Shown piece by piece: positions 35,945-49,202 of a stretch of DNA of 64,000 nucleotides. A model generated the notes under the pieces. That model was given only the letters and a program-made list of their open reading frames with translations. It was not told the DNA's origin and ran no database searches. Every line of letters starts with the position of its first letter. Position 1 is the stretch's first letter. The translations under genes were made by a program, and so were the position numbers. Source of the stretch: Arctopsyche grandis (lineage: Eukaryota > Arthropoda > Insecta > Trichoptera > Hydropsychidae); the NCBI RefSeq assembly GCF_051622035.1, contig NC_135359.1, positions 32,641,501 through 32,705,500 on the forward strand, given 5' to 3'.

Positions 35945-37540
35945 ACAGTTACGTGTATGAACATTGTGATATTATATAAATTATCAATAAGCATTTTTAT
36001 GTAAATAAGAATTGATTGTGGAAAAAAGGATATATTACGTAGACTGGGAAATATCTTGAATTGTTTCATGAATTCGGAGGAAGTGATATTTTTATAAGGG
36101 TACAAATTAGCAATATGCTTAATCAAATATATGCCTTCTGCAAAGTGCAAGTATGTAAACCTCAATTCGCACAAACATATTTTGTTTATATTTTGATCGC
36201 AAACGATTCTATTACAGTGCCATCTATCTGTCTATAGAAAATGTTTAACTATAATTTTACATAGTATAAAATTTTATCAATAGATGACGCAGTATTAAAA
36301 TTGGTTTGCATATTTGCTAAATGCATTAGTTTATTTCCTACACTGCAAATATACATAAATTCAGTACTTCACGTACATAATTGTATAAAATAATGAACAA
36401 TAATTAGATTAATTATGTGTTTGTTTGATTTTGTTTCATGTATTTAAAAATTTAACGCTTTCGTTTTGTAAACGTGTCACCCAAGCTATTTTTGCATGCC
36501 ATTTGTATAAAAAATATATATAAATTATTATGTAGATTAATAAACACTTCTTAATATGCATTTTATAATATATTAATGTTCTGTAATGATTGCTGCAGTA
36601 TATTGCAATTCGGCAAACTCTCGTGCAGTTTTCTATTGAAACTGCATAACTTGTGGCGTTTATATGTCACTTTGTATTTTATAAATTCTCTACACACTAC
36701 TTTTTTTCATAATCAAAATTCAATTATATTTGTTCAGTCAAATATGAAAAATGAGTTTTGATTCATTATATACATAATATACAAAACACTCTTGCTAGTC
36801 TATGGTGTAAGTACTACGCTTTTATACTTTTGTACCGATGTATCCTATTTATACGATTTAGTGATATTGAAAAGTGTGTGTCAAATAAATATATATATTG
36901 TAAAAATTCACCATTAAATTTCAGTAAATTTCCACCATTTAACTGACCAAACTTTTCGCCAATCGATTTTGCATTTATTTCACTATAAAGTTGTATCATT
37001 TTTATGAATTAAAAAAAAATGTAAATGAATTCTTCTATATTATACTTATTTATGCGTAGATGTTAAGATGTATTTAAAAGTTGTTCGTGTATCCTAAAAT
37101 TGTATTTTTTGCATATTCAAAAAAGTATCGATATAACATTATAATATTACATATACAGCATATAAATATTCTTTGGATGTATCCCGATACCGATTTTGTA
37201 AATTCTAACATTTATATATAAAAATTATACCAAAGATTATTATTTTTTATATATATACAACATAATTATGAATGCTAACGCAAAATTGTACGTACGATAC
37301 TAAACCGCATGTGATTCAACGTCGACGAAGCTCAATATTAATAAAAAAAGAAGAAATTCGATACCGTCATGCGTGTAATGTTCGAAAACGTGTACAGATA
37401 CCCGTTTATTATATATATATAGCATTCGATTAACATCTCAATCGCACATATTAAACGAAAATGCCATATTTGTTGTGAAATTGTAAAAAAGAAACAAAAA
37501 TAAATCATAAAATGAAATAAAACTTCATCCAATCGTTTTT
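35945..37540 (+). other. sick: Probable 3' UTR of sickie
   Basis: AT-rich, free of recognised transposons, with AATAAA-type signals (for example near 36,538 and 37,515) and TGTAAATA Pumilio-like motifs near 36,000. The real polyadenylation site cannot be chosen from sequence. Open frames here are short and meaningless. Confidence 0.5.
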
Positions 37541-37722
37541 CATTTATTTATTTTTTAATATATGAATATAAAATGTATCACATTTTTCACATTTCTTAAA
37601 ATTAAAGGCTCGGCTCTAAAATAATTTCTGTAAAATTCGTCGATACGTCTGTTGGGCAATTTATTGTGACAATTTATCGCTCATAGACTAGTAGGTTATA
37701 AAAGTAGTCATTCAAAGAAAAT

Positions 37723-37725
<3 letters not shown>

Positions 37726-37811
<86 letters not shown>
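37726..37811. repeat. (AT)n microsatellite
   Basis: About 85 bp of uninterrupted AT dinucleotides between the convergent sickie and PRMT5 genes. Confidence 0.95.
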
Positions 37812-37812
<1 letters not shown>

Positions 37813-38299
37813 TATTAAACAATACGCCAGCAAATTATTTAATCAAAGTTGGGCGATTAATTTCAATAGAATCACTATTAAGATAGATATTATCCCTTTA
37901 TCCGTGGTCCCCTTGATTTTTATCATTTTTAAAAAGAGAAGCAAATATTCATCCTTTCAGAACCGAGCCAAACATTTTTAATTATTCATCAGATATTCCA
38001 GTGACATTTTGACTCTTACTTATAGAATATAAGAATGAGATTTCTTGTTATAGCGTTTTCATGGAACCAAAATGGCGCTGGTACATCAGATAAGTGCCAA
38101 TTTACACAACGTTCAAACATACACTAAAATCAACCCTCACACATTCAACCATCCAAGGCTCAGTCAAATAAGTCAACAAAAACCTTCAATTTACCAACAA
38201 TACACATCCTCATCACATCCAATAATAACAAAAATAAATCTTATTCCTTAATTTCATTGATCGTTATGTATAGCATAAGCAGTTGAGTTGAACACAGAT

Positions 38300-41200
38300 T
38301 TACAGAATCATATCGGACGACTTTCCCGATGAGTTGTGAATGCCTTGCAACTCCGGAGACGTCACGTTCCACTCGTACCACACCTTCCTGGCGTTGGAAC
38401 ATCGCCAAAACTGAACTTCGACCACTTGATCGGCCTTCAGCATAATCGGTGACTAAAAAACCACACCAAAATCAATATAAAACATTCAACTTATAAAATA
38501 CCATCATCATCGTTCATATACGTATATGTATATACCTTGATCGGGAAGAAAATTGGAAACCATGAGATCATCCCTTTCGTATGTGTGTTAGGTACTATGC
38601 TCAAACTAACATCCTCGAATAAGACACAGCTGAAATAACCGCTGAATCCGTGCAAAGTGCAAGCACGAGTCACGGGAAACTTGAGCGACTTCCACCGCCG
38701 CCTCTCAACATCATCTCCGTCTTCAAAAGTACACGGATGTTCAAATGTGAACAATTCCTACAAAGAAAAAAAAACATAACCTAAAAATCGAACCCAAATA
38801 TTCATATATATAATACAATATTGATCTCGGTCAGACCTGGGGTGGTGAGATTTCATATTTGTTCTGCAAGTAGACTACCCAGGGTGTTTCCAGAGGGTGC
38901 GGCAAGGACACAACTCGATTCTGGGTCGGCTCTCGCTCGCTAGCACGAGCCAATCCCCACAGTCTGGGACACATGACGGGTGCTATAAACGAGGTATAAC
39001 TGCTCGGTATGCTGATGCCGTCTTTCTTGAACAAATGTCCAGCATAGTCCAAGCACTCCGGTGAGAGTTCATTGTCTCCGAACGATCCTAATACAATAAA
39101 GTAATGCAATGATTTAATTGTCTTTTACATATGTTATCTTTTTTGGGTCGTAAAATCAGATATTATACAGTTTATAACCTCAAAAAAGTAAACTTGAGCA
39201 GATCATTTGACTTGATTTTAAGACGTATAAATACCGAGCAATTCCGACACTATGATATCGGCCAACTCTTCCGGCTGGTACTTCCTCATATCGCTGGCCA
39301 CAACGGTAACCGTATCGCCCCAGATTTCCCGTTGTTGCACGTGAAGAGTCACCAGCGCTGTGGGATTCTTTTCGACGGCGTAAACCTGACAAAAGTCATA
39401 CGTATATAAATATATTAACCATCTTTAGAATATATGTAACACACATTGGAAATCATTACCTTAACTTTGACATTGGCTAAGCAAGCGGCGTTGATTACAG
39501 CTCTAACTAGAGGTCCTCGACCAGCCCCGAGTACCATCACCACGGAGTAGTGCTTACAACCGCATGATCCTTCACTGTTTTCATTCGGACACTTGGTCTT
39601 TGCGGTGCCGTCCACGCCGTTCGACAAGGATTTTGATTCCGCTGAAGTAAAACAACATATCTCTATTGAAAAGGCACAATCTAATAAACGACTCCTGAAG
39701 CCGTCAGTTCAGTTACATTTGATAAAAGTATTATACATATCGATTAATATCGACAGGGACATCTATGGTCAAATTTGTAAATTTGCAGCATTTTATACAA
39801 TTCAGCGAAATTTGAGATTGCTGAAAACCAGAGATTTTGCTAGAAAATGGGTAAGGTTGTCAATTTGTTAGAACCGTTTCAATGAAAATCAGATAAATTG
39901 GCAAACTCTTGATTGGAAACGATCGACCTGTAGTCACGAATCCAAGATCTGCCCAGCAGAAACCAGTGTTTGTTCAAAGCATTATATGCTAACCACTGGT
40001 CTATTCTGCTGGTTAAATATGTGCACACATCATATGTGCCATGACAGGAATTACCGCCAAGGCGACACATATGGTTAGATAATTTTTGTACACAAATACT
40101 AAAAAGTTTTCAAACATACAATAGAGACATCTATGGACGATCAACAAAAACTTTTGATACAGAAAATTTGTGAGAAATACATTATGTAAGTAGCATTTTA
40201 TAAGATTCAACAAATTTGAGATGCTAATAATTCAAATTCGCGAAAAACTGCAGAGGAGGATGCCGATTTATTGGATCCGCCACAACAATTAAGCAAGAAA
40301 AATCAGAAAATTCTAGCATAGATCTGTGTTTTTAAATAACCACAAGATCTTGCCAGCAGCGTATTTAGTTGGGAATTGAACCCATGACCTCTCTACTGGT
40401 ATGCAATAGCTCAACTAGTGCACTACGCTGTGGCGTATATGTTGATATAAGTATTGTTTTATTTTATATCAATTAATAATGCACACTCGTCAAATGGATT
40501 GCTCCAAAGCGACAAGTGTGTTAAACAGATTAACAGAAGAAAAAATACATGAATTACAGCATAAAAAAAAAATACATGACATTAAAAATTCTAACAATAA
40601 ATAAAAATATAACAGCCAAGTCAACAGTTAACAATTAAAAGTGACAATTATTAATTGCTCTAGTTGGTCGCGACCCCCGTAACCAAGGAAGCGGTGCAGC
40701 AAATGAAAAGAGATATGACAAATGTTAATGGCACCATCCAGTGAATTTAAAAAATGGAGGCCTCGAGGAATGGGAGAATTAAAATATGCCACAGTTCTTG
40801 CCAGAGGAATATGAAAAAGAGGACGACGGCGGGTCCAGATCAAACTCTTCAGAGCATGAAGACCAATCTCCACCAGAATAGACTGACATGAGATAAAACC
40901 TCTAAATATATAAAACAAGAATTTGATGAAGACAACATTCCTCCCATGTTCAAAAGAAATGTAGCCGACCATACACATGACAAATCTTGAAGGAAATAAA
41001 TATGGGTAAATCGCATATTGCTCATAAAGAAGCCGGAGAAAGCGTATTTGGATAAGTTCAAGTGTAATGGATTGAGTTTTGGTTGAAGGGCTCCAGATCA
41101 TAGAGGCGTACTCCATGATACTTCTCACCAGAGCATTGTACAGTAGCTTCAGAACAATGGGAATATGGAAATGTTGGGAATTGCGAAAAAAAAACCCTAG

Positions 41201-43365
41201 CATCCTTGAAGCTGAGCAACACACAGAATCAATGTGATTGGAGAACCTTAGGTGACTCTGAAAAGCAACCCCAAGATCAACAGTAGATTCAACCCCAATT
41301 CAATTCCGAGGTTAGAGCCTTGGAGTGGGTTCAGGACCCAAATGAAAGGCCGAAGTCGCTTCACAGCATTTATTCAACGATTCCAGAGGTCCACACTCCA
41401 GAATAATCTGATCTACCATGTGTACCTCCTTATAAAGGACAAGTTGCACACCACAGCTTCCCCGATCCATTTATGTATCTATTGTCTAGGCATGTAAAGG
41501 TCTACCGTGGTGAATCTATTGGCACTTACTGAGCCCGTTAGCCTAATTCGGAGTCTCTATTATTCACCCACGAATGCATTTAGACAGTGGATACTCTCTC
41601 TCATGTTCCTACGTAACAGTATCATATGTACCTAAGACTCCTTTACAAGTGACTGGATGACTGTAGCGGGACTTGAACGCCTCGGCCACCGCATTCTGGT
41701 AGTAATTATACTTGATGGGGTCCTTCTCGAATACGCTGTACGTGTATGAATCTAGATTGTCGGAGAGTGGCTGCAGCGGCGTCTGAAGGTAGTCTTCCCA
41801 TCTGATGAAAAAACCGGTAAAAGTTACACAAATGCAAAGCGCCATAATACAAAAACACACTATGTGACACTATGTACAATCAACGAACCCTCTCGCATAG
41901 TTGATCATAGCGTCCTGACTCGAAGGTTTGTTCTTCCACAGGTATCGCAGGTATCGGACGTAGTGCGACATGTCCTCATGGCGGTTCACTCCGGTGACCA
42001 TCATCTGAATGTCCCGGTCGAACAGCTGGCAGATGAAAGCCTGGTGGGCTTTCGATAAAACGGGACATCTACTGGTGAATTGTTGAAAATATTTAAAAAT
42101 GTAAACGCATTACAGCCAAACACTGTCGAGCAATGATGACAATAATTCGCTTAACCCGTTGAATGCTGACCAACGCAGATCGGCGTTTTGCAAACAAGTC
42201 CACAAACGCCGATAGGCGTTGTATTTTGAGCATGTACAAAGTAAACAAGAATACTACCCGCTAAGCCATTCCAGGTAGCGTTGAAAAAAAATGCATTGAA
42301 CATGGGTCGTGTAATCCGTGTCAATGTTTATAAAGACATAGCAGAATTTCCCAATGGAAATCCCTAACTTGTGGCTTGGCATTCAAAGGGTTAAGGAAGA
42401 CTGTAGTTTAGAGAGCGAAGATAAAAGTTTATGAGTAAAGCAAATAAACTTTCCTTTGTATGTATGTATGTATGTAGATAGCGAATAACTATTGACGTCA
42501 TAGCTCAATTCTGATATTTGACAGTGATATATGATAAATGAAGTAATGTTAGCCGAGTTCGCAACCTTCTTTTATTTGTGCTGAAGATGTGAGTCGGAAT
42601 GAGCAGACACTTGATGGGTTCTCCGAGCCAACGAGCGATATCTCCTTGGGAAGGCATATCGGCCGACAAGCGCAAGACGAGTGATATCCGACGGTCCCAC
42701 TCGGTTAGACGGTGAAGGTCGCTCCACCACCTCCAAGTGTCTAAGCTCTCTTTCTCCTCTTCTACATCGTGAGCATCGAACGCTCTTAGCGCCGGATTCT
42801 CCATCGGCACTTGAATCCAAAATCCGGGACTGAAATGGCTAAACAGAACAAATTAAAAATTCATATCAATAAATCAATAAAATCACCACCATATTTAGCG
42901 ATGCAAAGTCTGCAAGCATATTTTAGATTAATAATACATATGTATATGTAATACAAACCTGCTGTTAAAGTGTCCAGTTATGATTCGAGCAAGGTTGACG
43001 TTGTTCTTTCCGCTCAACGTGAACATAACAGTGTTGATGCCTAAGCCTCGGCTATAGTTCAACTCCTCCATCAAGGCGTCCTCGTGTTGCTGCCGTATCT
43101 TGACGATCTGGGAGTCTGGACAGAGGTATGGCGAGATTTTGGCGACGACACGACTGCTCCAGTCGCCCGGATCCAGCAGCATGTCGGTACGAGTGAAAGC
43201 AGTCAGCTCTGACTGTCCGCCAGCTTTGAACTTGCGCCTCAGCCGAGGATGCACCACGGGTATGCTCATGAAGTTGTATTGAAGCTCATCGACGGCTGCG
43301 AGTCCGGCGAATAAATCAGGCACGTTTGGGCAATCTAAGCCGCAGTTCAACTCTTGAGACGACAT
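38300..43365 (-). CDS. PRMT5: Protein arginine methyltransferase 5 (capsuleen), complete, 9 exons
   Basis: The type II arginine methyltransferase makes symmetric dimethylarginine on Sm proteins, histones and Piwi proteins, with MEP50/valois as partner. Exons on the minus strand: 43365-42959, 42838-42566, 42068-41889, 41801-41632, 39641-39460, 39385-39235, 39087-38837, 38757-38536, 38452-38300; together 663 codons with stop. The N-terminal TIM-barrel part carries the conserved [19 protein letters not shown]. The PRMT5-specific VFEKDPIKY comes next, with the Phe that fixes product symmetry in the family. Then come the SAM motif [10 protein letters not shown], post-I VYAVEKNP, the double-E loop [15 protein letters not shown] and a C-terminal barrel ending [18 protein letters not shown]. 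The start is ATG 43,365 ([11 protein letters not shown]); an in-frame ATG ten codons upstream exists but the later one fits better. Intron 4 (about 1.8 kb) holds a SINE and a LINE; intron 2 holds a piggyBac-like MITE. Confidence 0.95.
39752..40012 (-). repeat. SINE copy inside PRMT5 intron 4
   Basis: The minus strand reads CCAGCAGAATAGACCAGTGG, then the A box, a decayed B box, CTGGGCAGATCTTGG and the common body (GGTCGATCGTTTCC). The 3' tail is missing after about AAATTTGACC. Same strand as the host gene. Confidence 0.75.
40325..40445 (-). repeat. SINE-like tRNA head in PRMT5 intron 4
   Basis: The minus strand contains A-box-like TAGTTGAGCTATTGC and B box GGGTTCAATTCCC, followed by GCTGCTGGCAAGATCTTGTG. 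It resembles the SINE layout but neither of the two better-preserved heads. Not a functional tRNA: it does not fold into an evident cloverleaf. Confidence 0.5.
40450..41296 (-). mobile_element. 5'-truncated LINE (Jockey/CR1-like) in PRMT5 intron 4
   Basis: The frame from about 41,296 down to 40,628 encodes the end of a reverse transcriptase and the region after it: [49 protein letters not shown], then a [15 protein letters not shown] stretch. It stays open for about 220 codons. The 3' UTR carries a hairpin (CACACTTGTC...GACGAGTGTG, near 40,481-40,519) and an AT-rich tail. The catalytic core is missing, so it is a dead fragment. Confidence 0.85.
42155..42390. mobile_element. piggyBac-like MITE in PRMT5 intron 2
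   Basis: TTAA at 42,151-42,154 and 42,391-42,394 encloses a 236-bp element with termini CCCGTTGAATGC and GCATTCAAAGGG. A TTAA duplication with a CCC start is the piggyBac signature. There is no coding capacity. A second copy lies near the right end of the window. Confidence 0.8.
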
Positions 43366-44375
43366 CTTTGTCTGGAAAATTAGTTGACAATTCATTGATA
43401 TTAATGTGAATATTGAATTAATATGAATATTATTTCAAAACTTCAATCAATTTCGACTCATATTGTGATGTATAATATAAAATATATTGTATGACAGGCC
43501 TCCCTGAATACGTTGTTTGAGGTTATGTTAGGTTAGGTATGCAAATTTAACAAAAACATTCGTGCAAATTCGTACTAAGTGGAAATAATATACAACCGAA
43601 CGTCGTATTATATGTTAATAGCCGAGTAGTATATTATATAGCGAGTGAAATCGAAAAGTTTTATATAAAGTACAAACGTGTTGCTAGTGTCAAAGTGTCA
43701 AAAAACAGCAGCGCAGTTCAAAATGCACCACGAATTGGGAGGGCGTAGCGCCGCGAAGAAGGGCTCTGGGTAGTTTGGGGCGCCGAATGGAGATCTGGAG
43801 GCTCTCTGATGGTACTTAATGACAATGGCAATTCTAGCTGTCAAATTAAAAGCGCGCTCCAAATGCCGCCATTCGAATTTTCAATCCCACATGTGCGTGT
43901 CCTAAAAACCCGCTATACGACCATTATCAAATGTCATTTTAATATTTTAAAATAAAGTCAAATCAGCTATTTTTTATTACAAATCTGTAGGGATTCATAA
44001 ATATCAAAGCTTAAACGTGTAAAAATCAAACTTGACTGGAGACTTAAGCCACTTGCACATAAAAGCCAACTAATTTCGACGCAAAAAATTTACAATCAAA
44101 AACAACAGTTCAATAAAAAACCAAGAACAAAGAATGGCCTCGATCTCATGCCACCCACTTTCAACAGATGGGACGTATCCTTCTACTGTAAAGGGATGCA
44201 TGATCCCTCTACACATCCTTTGGCATATGTAGAAATCTTATTTTCATCAATTGATTTCTCATTGTTGTAGATAGAAATGAAAAATAACAATGGACATGTG
44301 GGGATTCTACGACATGGTCGAGCTTGGGTTCGAGTATGTCGGTAGATCCCACTTTATTTCCTACTCGTCCGTCAT
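43366..44375. other. Upstream region of PRMT5
   Basis: Holds the presumed PRMT5 promoter. A CpG-containing stretch lies at 43,700-43,850 (GGGCGTAGCGCCGCGAAGAA). No second gene is visible. The TACGACATGGTCGAG block near 44,308 recurs near 56,117, so part of this is repeat. Confidence 0.4.
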
Positions 44376-44382
44376 ATTAAAC

Positions 44383-44628
44383 GGTTCGGTGATTACATCC
44401 CAAATGTGAATCGCTGCCAGGATAACCACCGCTACAAAATCCGCTCGCGCGGATCTTCTGTCACACAGGAAATTGCCGTACAAAAAACTGCCCAAATCTC
44501 TTAAAAAAAAGCATTTGCTGAGTAACATTTGGGCAGATATCTGTACGGCAATTTTCATGTGCGCAAGTGATTTTCGTGGCGGTGGTTATCCTGGTAGCGA
44601 TTTACATTTGGGATGTAACCTGTTTATT
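44383..44628. mobile_element. GGTTCGG-type MITE, foldback form
   Basis: The left arm (GTGAATCGCTGCCAGGATAA) is inverted against the right arm (TTATCCTGGTAGCGATTTAC), and AATTGCCGTACA is inverted against TGTACGGCAATT inside. ATATTAAAC flanks it at 44,374-44,382 and 44,629-44,637, an 8-9 bp duplication. Confidence 0.75.
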
Positions 44629-44687
44629 ATATTAAACAGCGTGTTTAAAATACCCCGTTTAACTCTAACCGCCCCCATACACAAAAT

Positions 44688-44816
44688 GGTTCGGTGAATA
44701 TTCCGCAAAAAGCGATCTCGCGCTCGTCACTTAAATCTTGATCACGGAACATCTGGCACCCAAAAAACTCCATCAATCGTGCGCGAGATCGCTTTTTGCG
44801 GAATAATCCGTTTACC
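44688..44816. mobile_element. GGTTCGG-type MITE, short palindromic form
   Basis: 129 bp from GGTTCGGTGAATATTCCGC to GCGGAATAATCCGTTTACC. The arms around GCAAAAAGCGATCTCGCGC are inverted and nearly perfect. Confidence 0.75.
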
Positions 44817-44890
44817 ACTCCAATTCCGTGATTGAATAATTATAATTCCTGTAAATTACCGTTTTTGGGAACATTTATTCGACTAATAGC

Positions 44891-45136
44891 ATTGATGTAT
44901 AATACACTAGATACGCCCTCACGCTTTATACTGGTCTCCCTTTTGGCGCATGCAAAATACATAGCGCATGCAGTTTCTCTCAGTAGGTAGGTAGGTACCG
45001 CTGCGTCGTAGGGAAAAAAAACTTTTTTTTTCCCAACTTCCCAGCTAGTTAAACCCCCCGCACCCCTCAGTTAGTGAAGACAAGATTTCCGACCAAAATC
45101 ACACGTCAGGGTCCATCTAGTGTATTATACATCAAT
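44891..45136. mobile_element. MITE with 22-bp termini and 10-bp target duplication
   Basis: A 246-bp element with perfect 22-bp inverted termini starting ATTGATGTATAATACACTAG. The perfect 10-mer GACTAATAGC flanks it at 44,881-44,890 and 45,137-45,146. The interior (GGCGCATGCAAAATACATAG, TAGGTAGGTAGGTACC) is non-coding. It is the uninterrupted counterpart of the element at 54,404-55,427. A 9-11 bp duplication is a Mutator-like trait; no Mutator transposase is seen, so the superfamily is open. Confidence 0.85.
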
Positions 45137-48068
45137 GACTAATAGCTTTAATAAACAAGAAAAAATGACTATCAGTTATAAAATTAAATTAATTAATTAA
45201 TACACATAAAATTCATAACAATGGTCTTTCCATGACATTATCTGCATTGCATTTATCTCAACACAGTTACAAATGAATTCACAAAAAGGCCCAAGTTACA
45301 ATTACATATTCTTTCACACCCGTAACCACATTTATAATTAAAGGTATTCGGGGAATATATGAACTGCTGCCTTGAAATTGTTAAAATTGTAAATAAAAAA
45401 GGGAATGTTATCAATAAAACACAACAATTATTTATTTGTTTTTATTTTTTACCTACCAATATACCGTATTTGTAAAAATCCATTATACTATCAAAAGTCG
45501 ACACGCAATATACAAAGGTTGCACTTTTTGTACCAAAATTATATACAATATATCAAAAAAGGATTATACTCCTCAAAAAATGTAAATTGTCATGTGTGTT
45601 TTTTTTTAATGCTTACAATACAAGAACGATAATTACATATATATAAATATATATGTACATAGTGCAGTCGGACATTATTATAGTGTTCGCATTCCTCTCG
45701 CCAAACCGGATTTCTCTCAAATATCCATACCTTCCAATTCAAAAACAATGAAATCTTACTTCATTTCACATCTTAAATATTGATTTTATTTTTCAACAAA
45801 TAAAATAAAAAACACAAAAGAAGAAGAAAATACTTTCCATTTTAAGCAAAAACAAAAAACACTATCGTTTAGAAACACCAATCTACTTTCAAGGCACTGT
45901 AAAATTCTGTTCACATATCAAACTTCATTCAATATGAATACAATTAAAAATGAATTGAAAAATGATATGCTAAAAATGATTTTTTTATCAATTGCTGCAA
46001 AAATATGAGATCAATTTTTTGTTAAATACGAATAAAAAAAAAAGTTACTACGATTTCATATTATATCATGTAGGTTCGCTTACAAATATTGCATATTAAA
46101 ATTAGATTTTATCATAAAAAAAATATATTCACAAGTGTATAAACGTCTTACAAAAGAAAAACATTATATTAAAAATATAAGAATGCAACTTAAATATATA
46201 TATATAATCAGTTGTGAAAGAAAGATAACTAGATATAAAGAATTCATATACATATTTAGAAATCAAAAAAATAATACAGATAAAAAAGCCTCTATAAACT
46301 CAAATCACAGATAAAAAAAATCAATAATATATACTCGTACATAGAGTAGAAAAATGTACATACATATATTTTTGATAGAAAAATGCATTTTTTAATTAAA
46401 AAAAAAAAAAGAAAAAAATATTTTGGACTTATATTAATATGTAATACAATATATAATAAATGGCATTGTTCTTAAAAATAATATTATATTAAAATAATCA
46501 AATTATGTACAATACTGTACGTTCTATGTATAAGATGGGCACACTAGTCTACCAGAAAAAGTGAGCTAACATCACTGCTATACAATAAAAGCATTTTTAG
46601 GGATGTCCAGAGTACAAAAAAAATATATATATCAGTTCAGATCTATAATTTATTCCATACAGAAAAACAGTAGGCATCAAATGTAGATCTCCATTCCAAT
46701 TGATCAATTATTTTTTAAATTAAATTTATATCTGTTTACAAGCTTTTATTACAATTATAAAGGAATCTTTCAGACCAATAATAGCAATTGGGTATTATTT
46801 TGCCTACTGCCAATGTGGACTGAATTGTAACTTTTATATTGGCAAAAAGCAAATAGTCTTATTAATATTTTTGTTTATAACCAACTGAGAATAGATAGAT
46901 ACACATATAATACTTAAAACATATATATATTACAAAAATAAAAAATGGTAAATGAGATATATTTTCAATGAGTAGACGCGAATTACTACAGTAAAGATGA
47001 TTTTATCAGTCTTCGAATATTTTACATAAAAAAAAAATACTGATTGAGTCTTTCATACATCTCTACGATAATACATTTAATACTCAAAAATTTATACAAT
47101 GGAATGGCCGTACGTAAAATTATTTTTTATTGTTTTTCTTTCAATACACATCGTTAATGAACTCACATTTTTTAACGACTATTAATTAATGGTGATATTA
47201 TAGTATTATTAATACAATTATATAATATAAAATATCACATTTAAATACAATGACACGTGACAATCGATATCAAAGACTGGTATGCAATTTTCTTAAGAGA
47301 AATATTCTTAAAAAAATATTAAAAAAAAATAAAGAAATACTGAACTTACTATTACTATAGCAAGTGGTCCCGTTTCATCGTCGATTACATTATCAATTAA
47401 TAATGAACACAAAACTTGGCAAGTCTGATATTATTATTATTATGTTTTCCCGATACCTTGACTAGCCTAATGCATCGTAAAGCTTTGAAGAAAGTCATTT
47501 TTGAAAATTCATTTACAATATGTAGCTCAATTGTAAAAAAAAGGACCAACGACGACATAATATTACAGAATTTTAGAGCATTTTATTTTATATTAAAAAA
47601 AAAAAAATCCTTAAAACTCATCAGCCTTTTTACAATAGAAAAATGTAGAAATAATCTTAATACAAATTTACGATCTTAAAACAATCGTAAGAAAATAAAC
47701 TTAATAGAACGACGACATTCGATAAATCGCATTTTATTATTTTAGAAAAAAAAAAAGAATAAATAAGAAATAAAAAAGATTTATCACAGTCAAAAGTAAA
47801 CGTAGAAATAAAAAAAAAAAATAAAATAAAATAAAGCGAAATATTTATAATTTGTACCGTTCAGCAAAAATAAATACAAAATAAAAAACCTATAAAATAG
47901 TGATCGAATAATATTTACTAAGAAAAAAAATAGTAAGTAGATATATTTCATACGCCAATACCCAGCGTGAATAAAGCCTTTTTTTAATACATTTAATGTT
48001 CATCAAACGGATATTCCAGCCGAATGTCTCGATCAAACGATATTACGAAAAATTAGGAACATAATGCA

Positions 48069-48071
<3 letters not shown>

Positions 48072-48132
<61 letters not shown>
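48072..48132. repeat. (AT)n microsatellite
   Basis: About 60 bp of AT dinucleotides. Confidence 0.95.
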
Positions 48133-48135
<3 letters not shown>

Positions 48136-48540
48136 CCATCGAGAAGAATAAAATAATACTGCAATACCAGACAGTCAGTTTAAATCGATTATATGGCAAC
48201 AAACGAGTTGTAAAAATTGTATATTATTACAATTACATTCAGCAATGAATTTTATGCGAAAAAAATTAAAACCATTACAAGTCTTAATACATACAAAAAA
48301 AAACAACAACACTGCTTTTGATAAACAGTCGGGTGTAAAAATATGTCGCTTAAATTAATTACCATATACATACATACATACATACATACATGATATATAA
48401 TGTATATTTAGTATAAAAGCTTAGTCTAATAAAAAATATGACATTTTGAATGTCACATATAAAAAATCAGTCGTTGGAATGACGCTAATTCATTCCGTTG
48501 AGATATTAAATCTGAACACACGATTAATTATGTATATACA

Positions 48541-48541
48541 G

Positions 48542-48626
<85 letters not shown>
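48541..48626. repeat. (AT)n microsatellite
   Basis: About 85 bp of almost pure AT dinucleotides. A Tyr-Ile repeat open frame over it is an artefact. Confidence 0.95.
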
Positions 48627-48627
<1 letters not shown>

Positions 48628-49202
48628 GCATACATATATAATATAAATACATATAGTTCTTTTTATTTTTATTTACCGATAATAATGATGATAATAATCA
48701 AATATGTATTACAAATATTAAGCTACATATTTCAAGCGGTCGAAATGTAAACGAAAAAGCTAGTGCATATATATATATATATATATACATATTTGTGTAA
48801 CAAAAGTACATACATATATGTATACGATGATGTACATATGTGGAACAAAAACGGAAAAATACAAAACGAAGGCCAGTTCAGAGAGGCATCACGAACACGA
48901 TATAATAAATGGCTTACATTCTAACAAACGGACGTACGTCTCTTCAAATGCGACCAAGATCTGATCTAACAGACACTCCTTTGACACTACGATTCCTCGA
49001 ATGTGACGGCTATACGATCTAGCATGCGTGATGAGATTTTCATTACTCTACATATTTCCAATTTTTTAATTAGGCAACTTGAAAAGAATTCAATCTGGCA
49101 ACGCTACGCTATCATCGAGTTGATCATCGGCATTGTTATTCGAGAATGTTTAATCTGAATATTGAATTCTAAACGAGACAGACACTAACAAAATAGCTTT
49201 GA

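Larger units (their letters stand above)
45150..49190. other. A-rich, repeat-poor stretch; possible long 3' UTR of the zinc-finger gene
   Basis: Four kilobases with many A-runs on the plus strand (U-runs if transcribed from minus), three AT microsatellites, and none of the MITE, SINE or LINE families that fill the rest of the window. It lies downstream of the minus-strand zinc-finger gene. A long U-rich 3' UTR or a selectively kept non-coding region would explain it; this is inference. The open frames are low-complexity. Confidence 0.35.

Noticed and set aside
42465-42477. CRISPR or other spaced repeat array near short TATG repeats
   Set aside because: Only a tetranucleotide run in an intron; no spacers and no bacterial context.
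43520-43540. Telomeric TTAGG repeat
   Set aside because: Only about two imperfect units (GTTAGGTTAGG), as often occurs by chance; a similar complement near 56,780 is equally short.
48446-48646. Tyr-Ile repeat protein
   Set aside because: Translation of an AT microsatellite.
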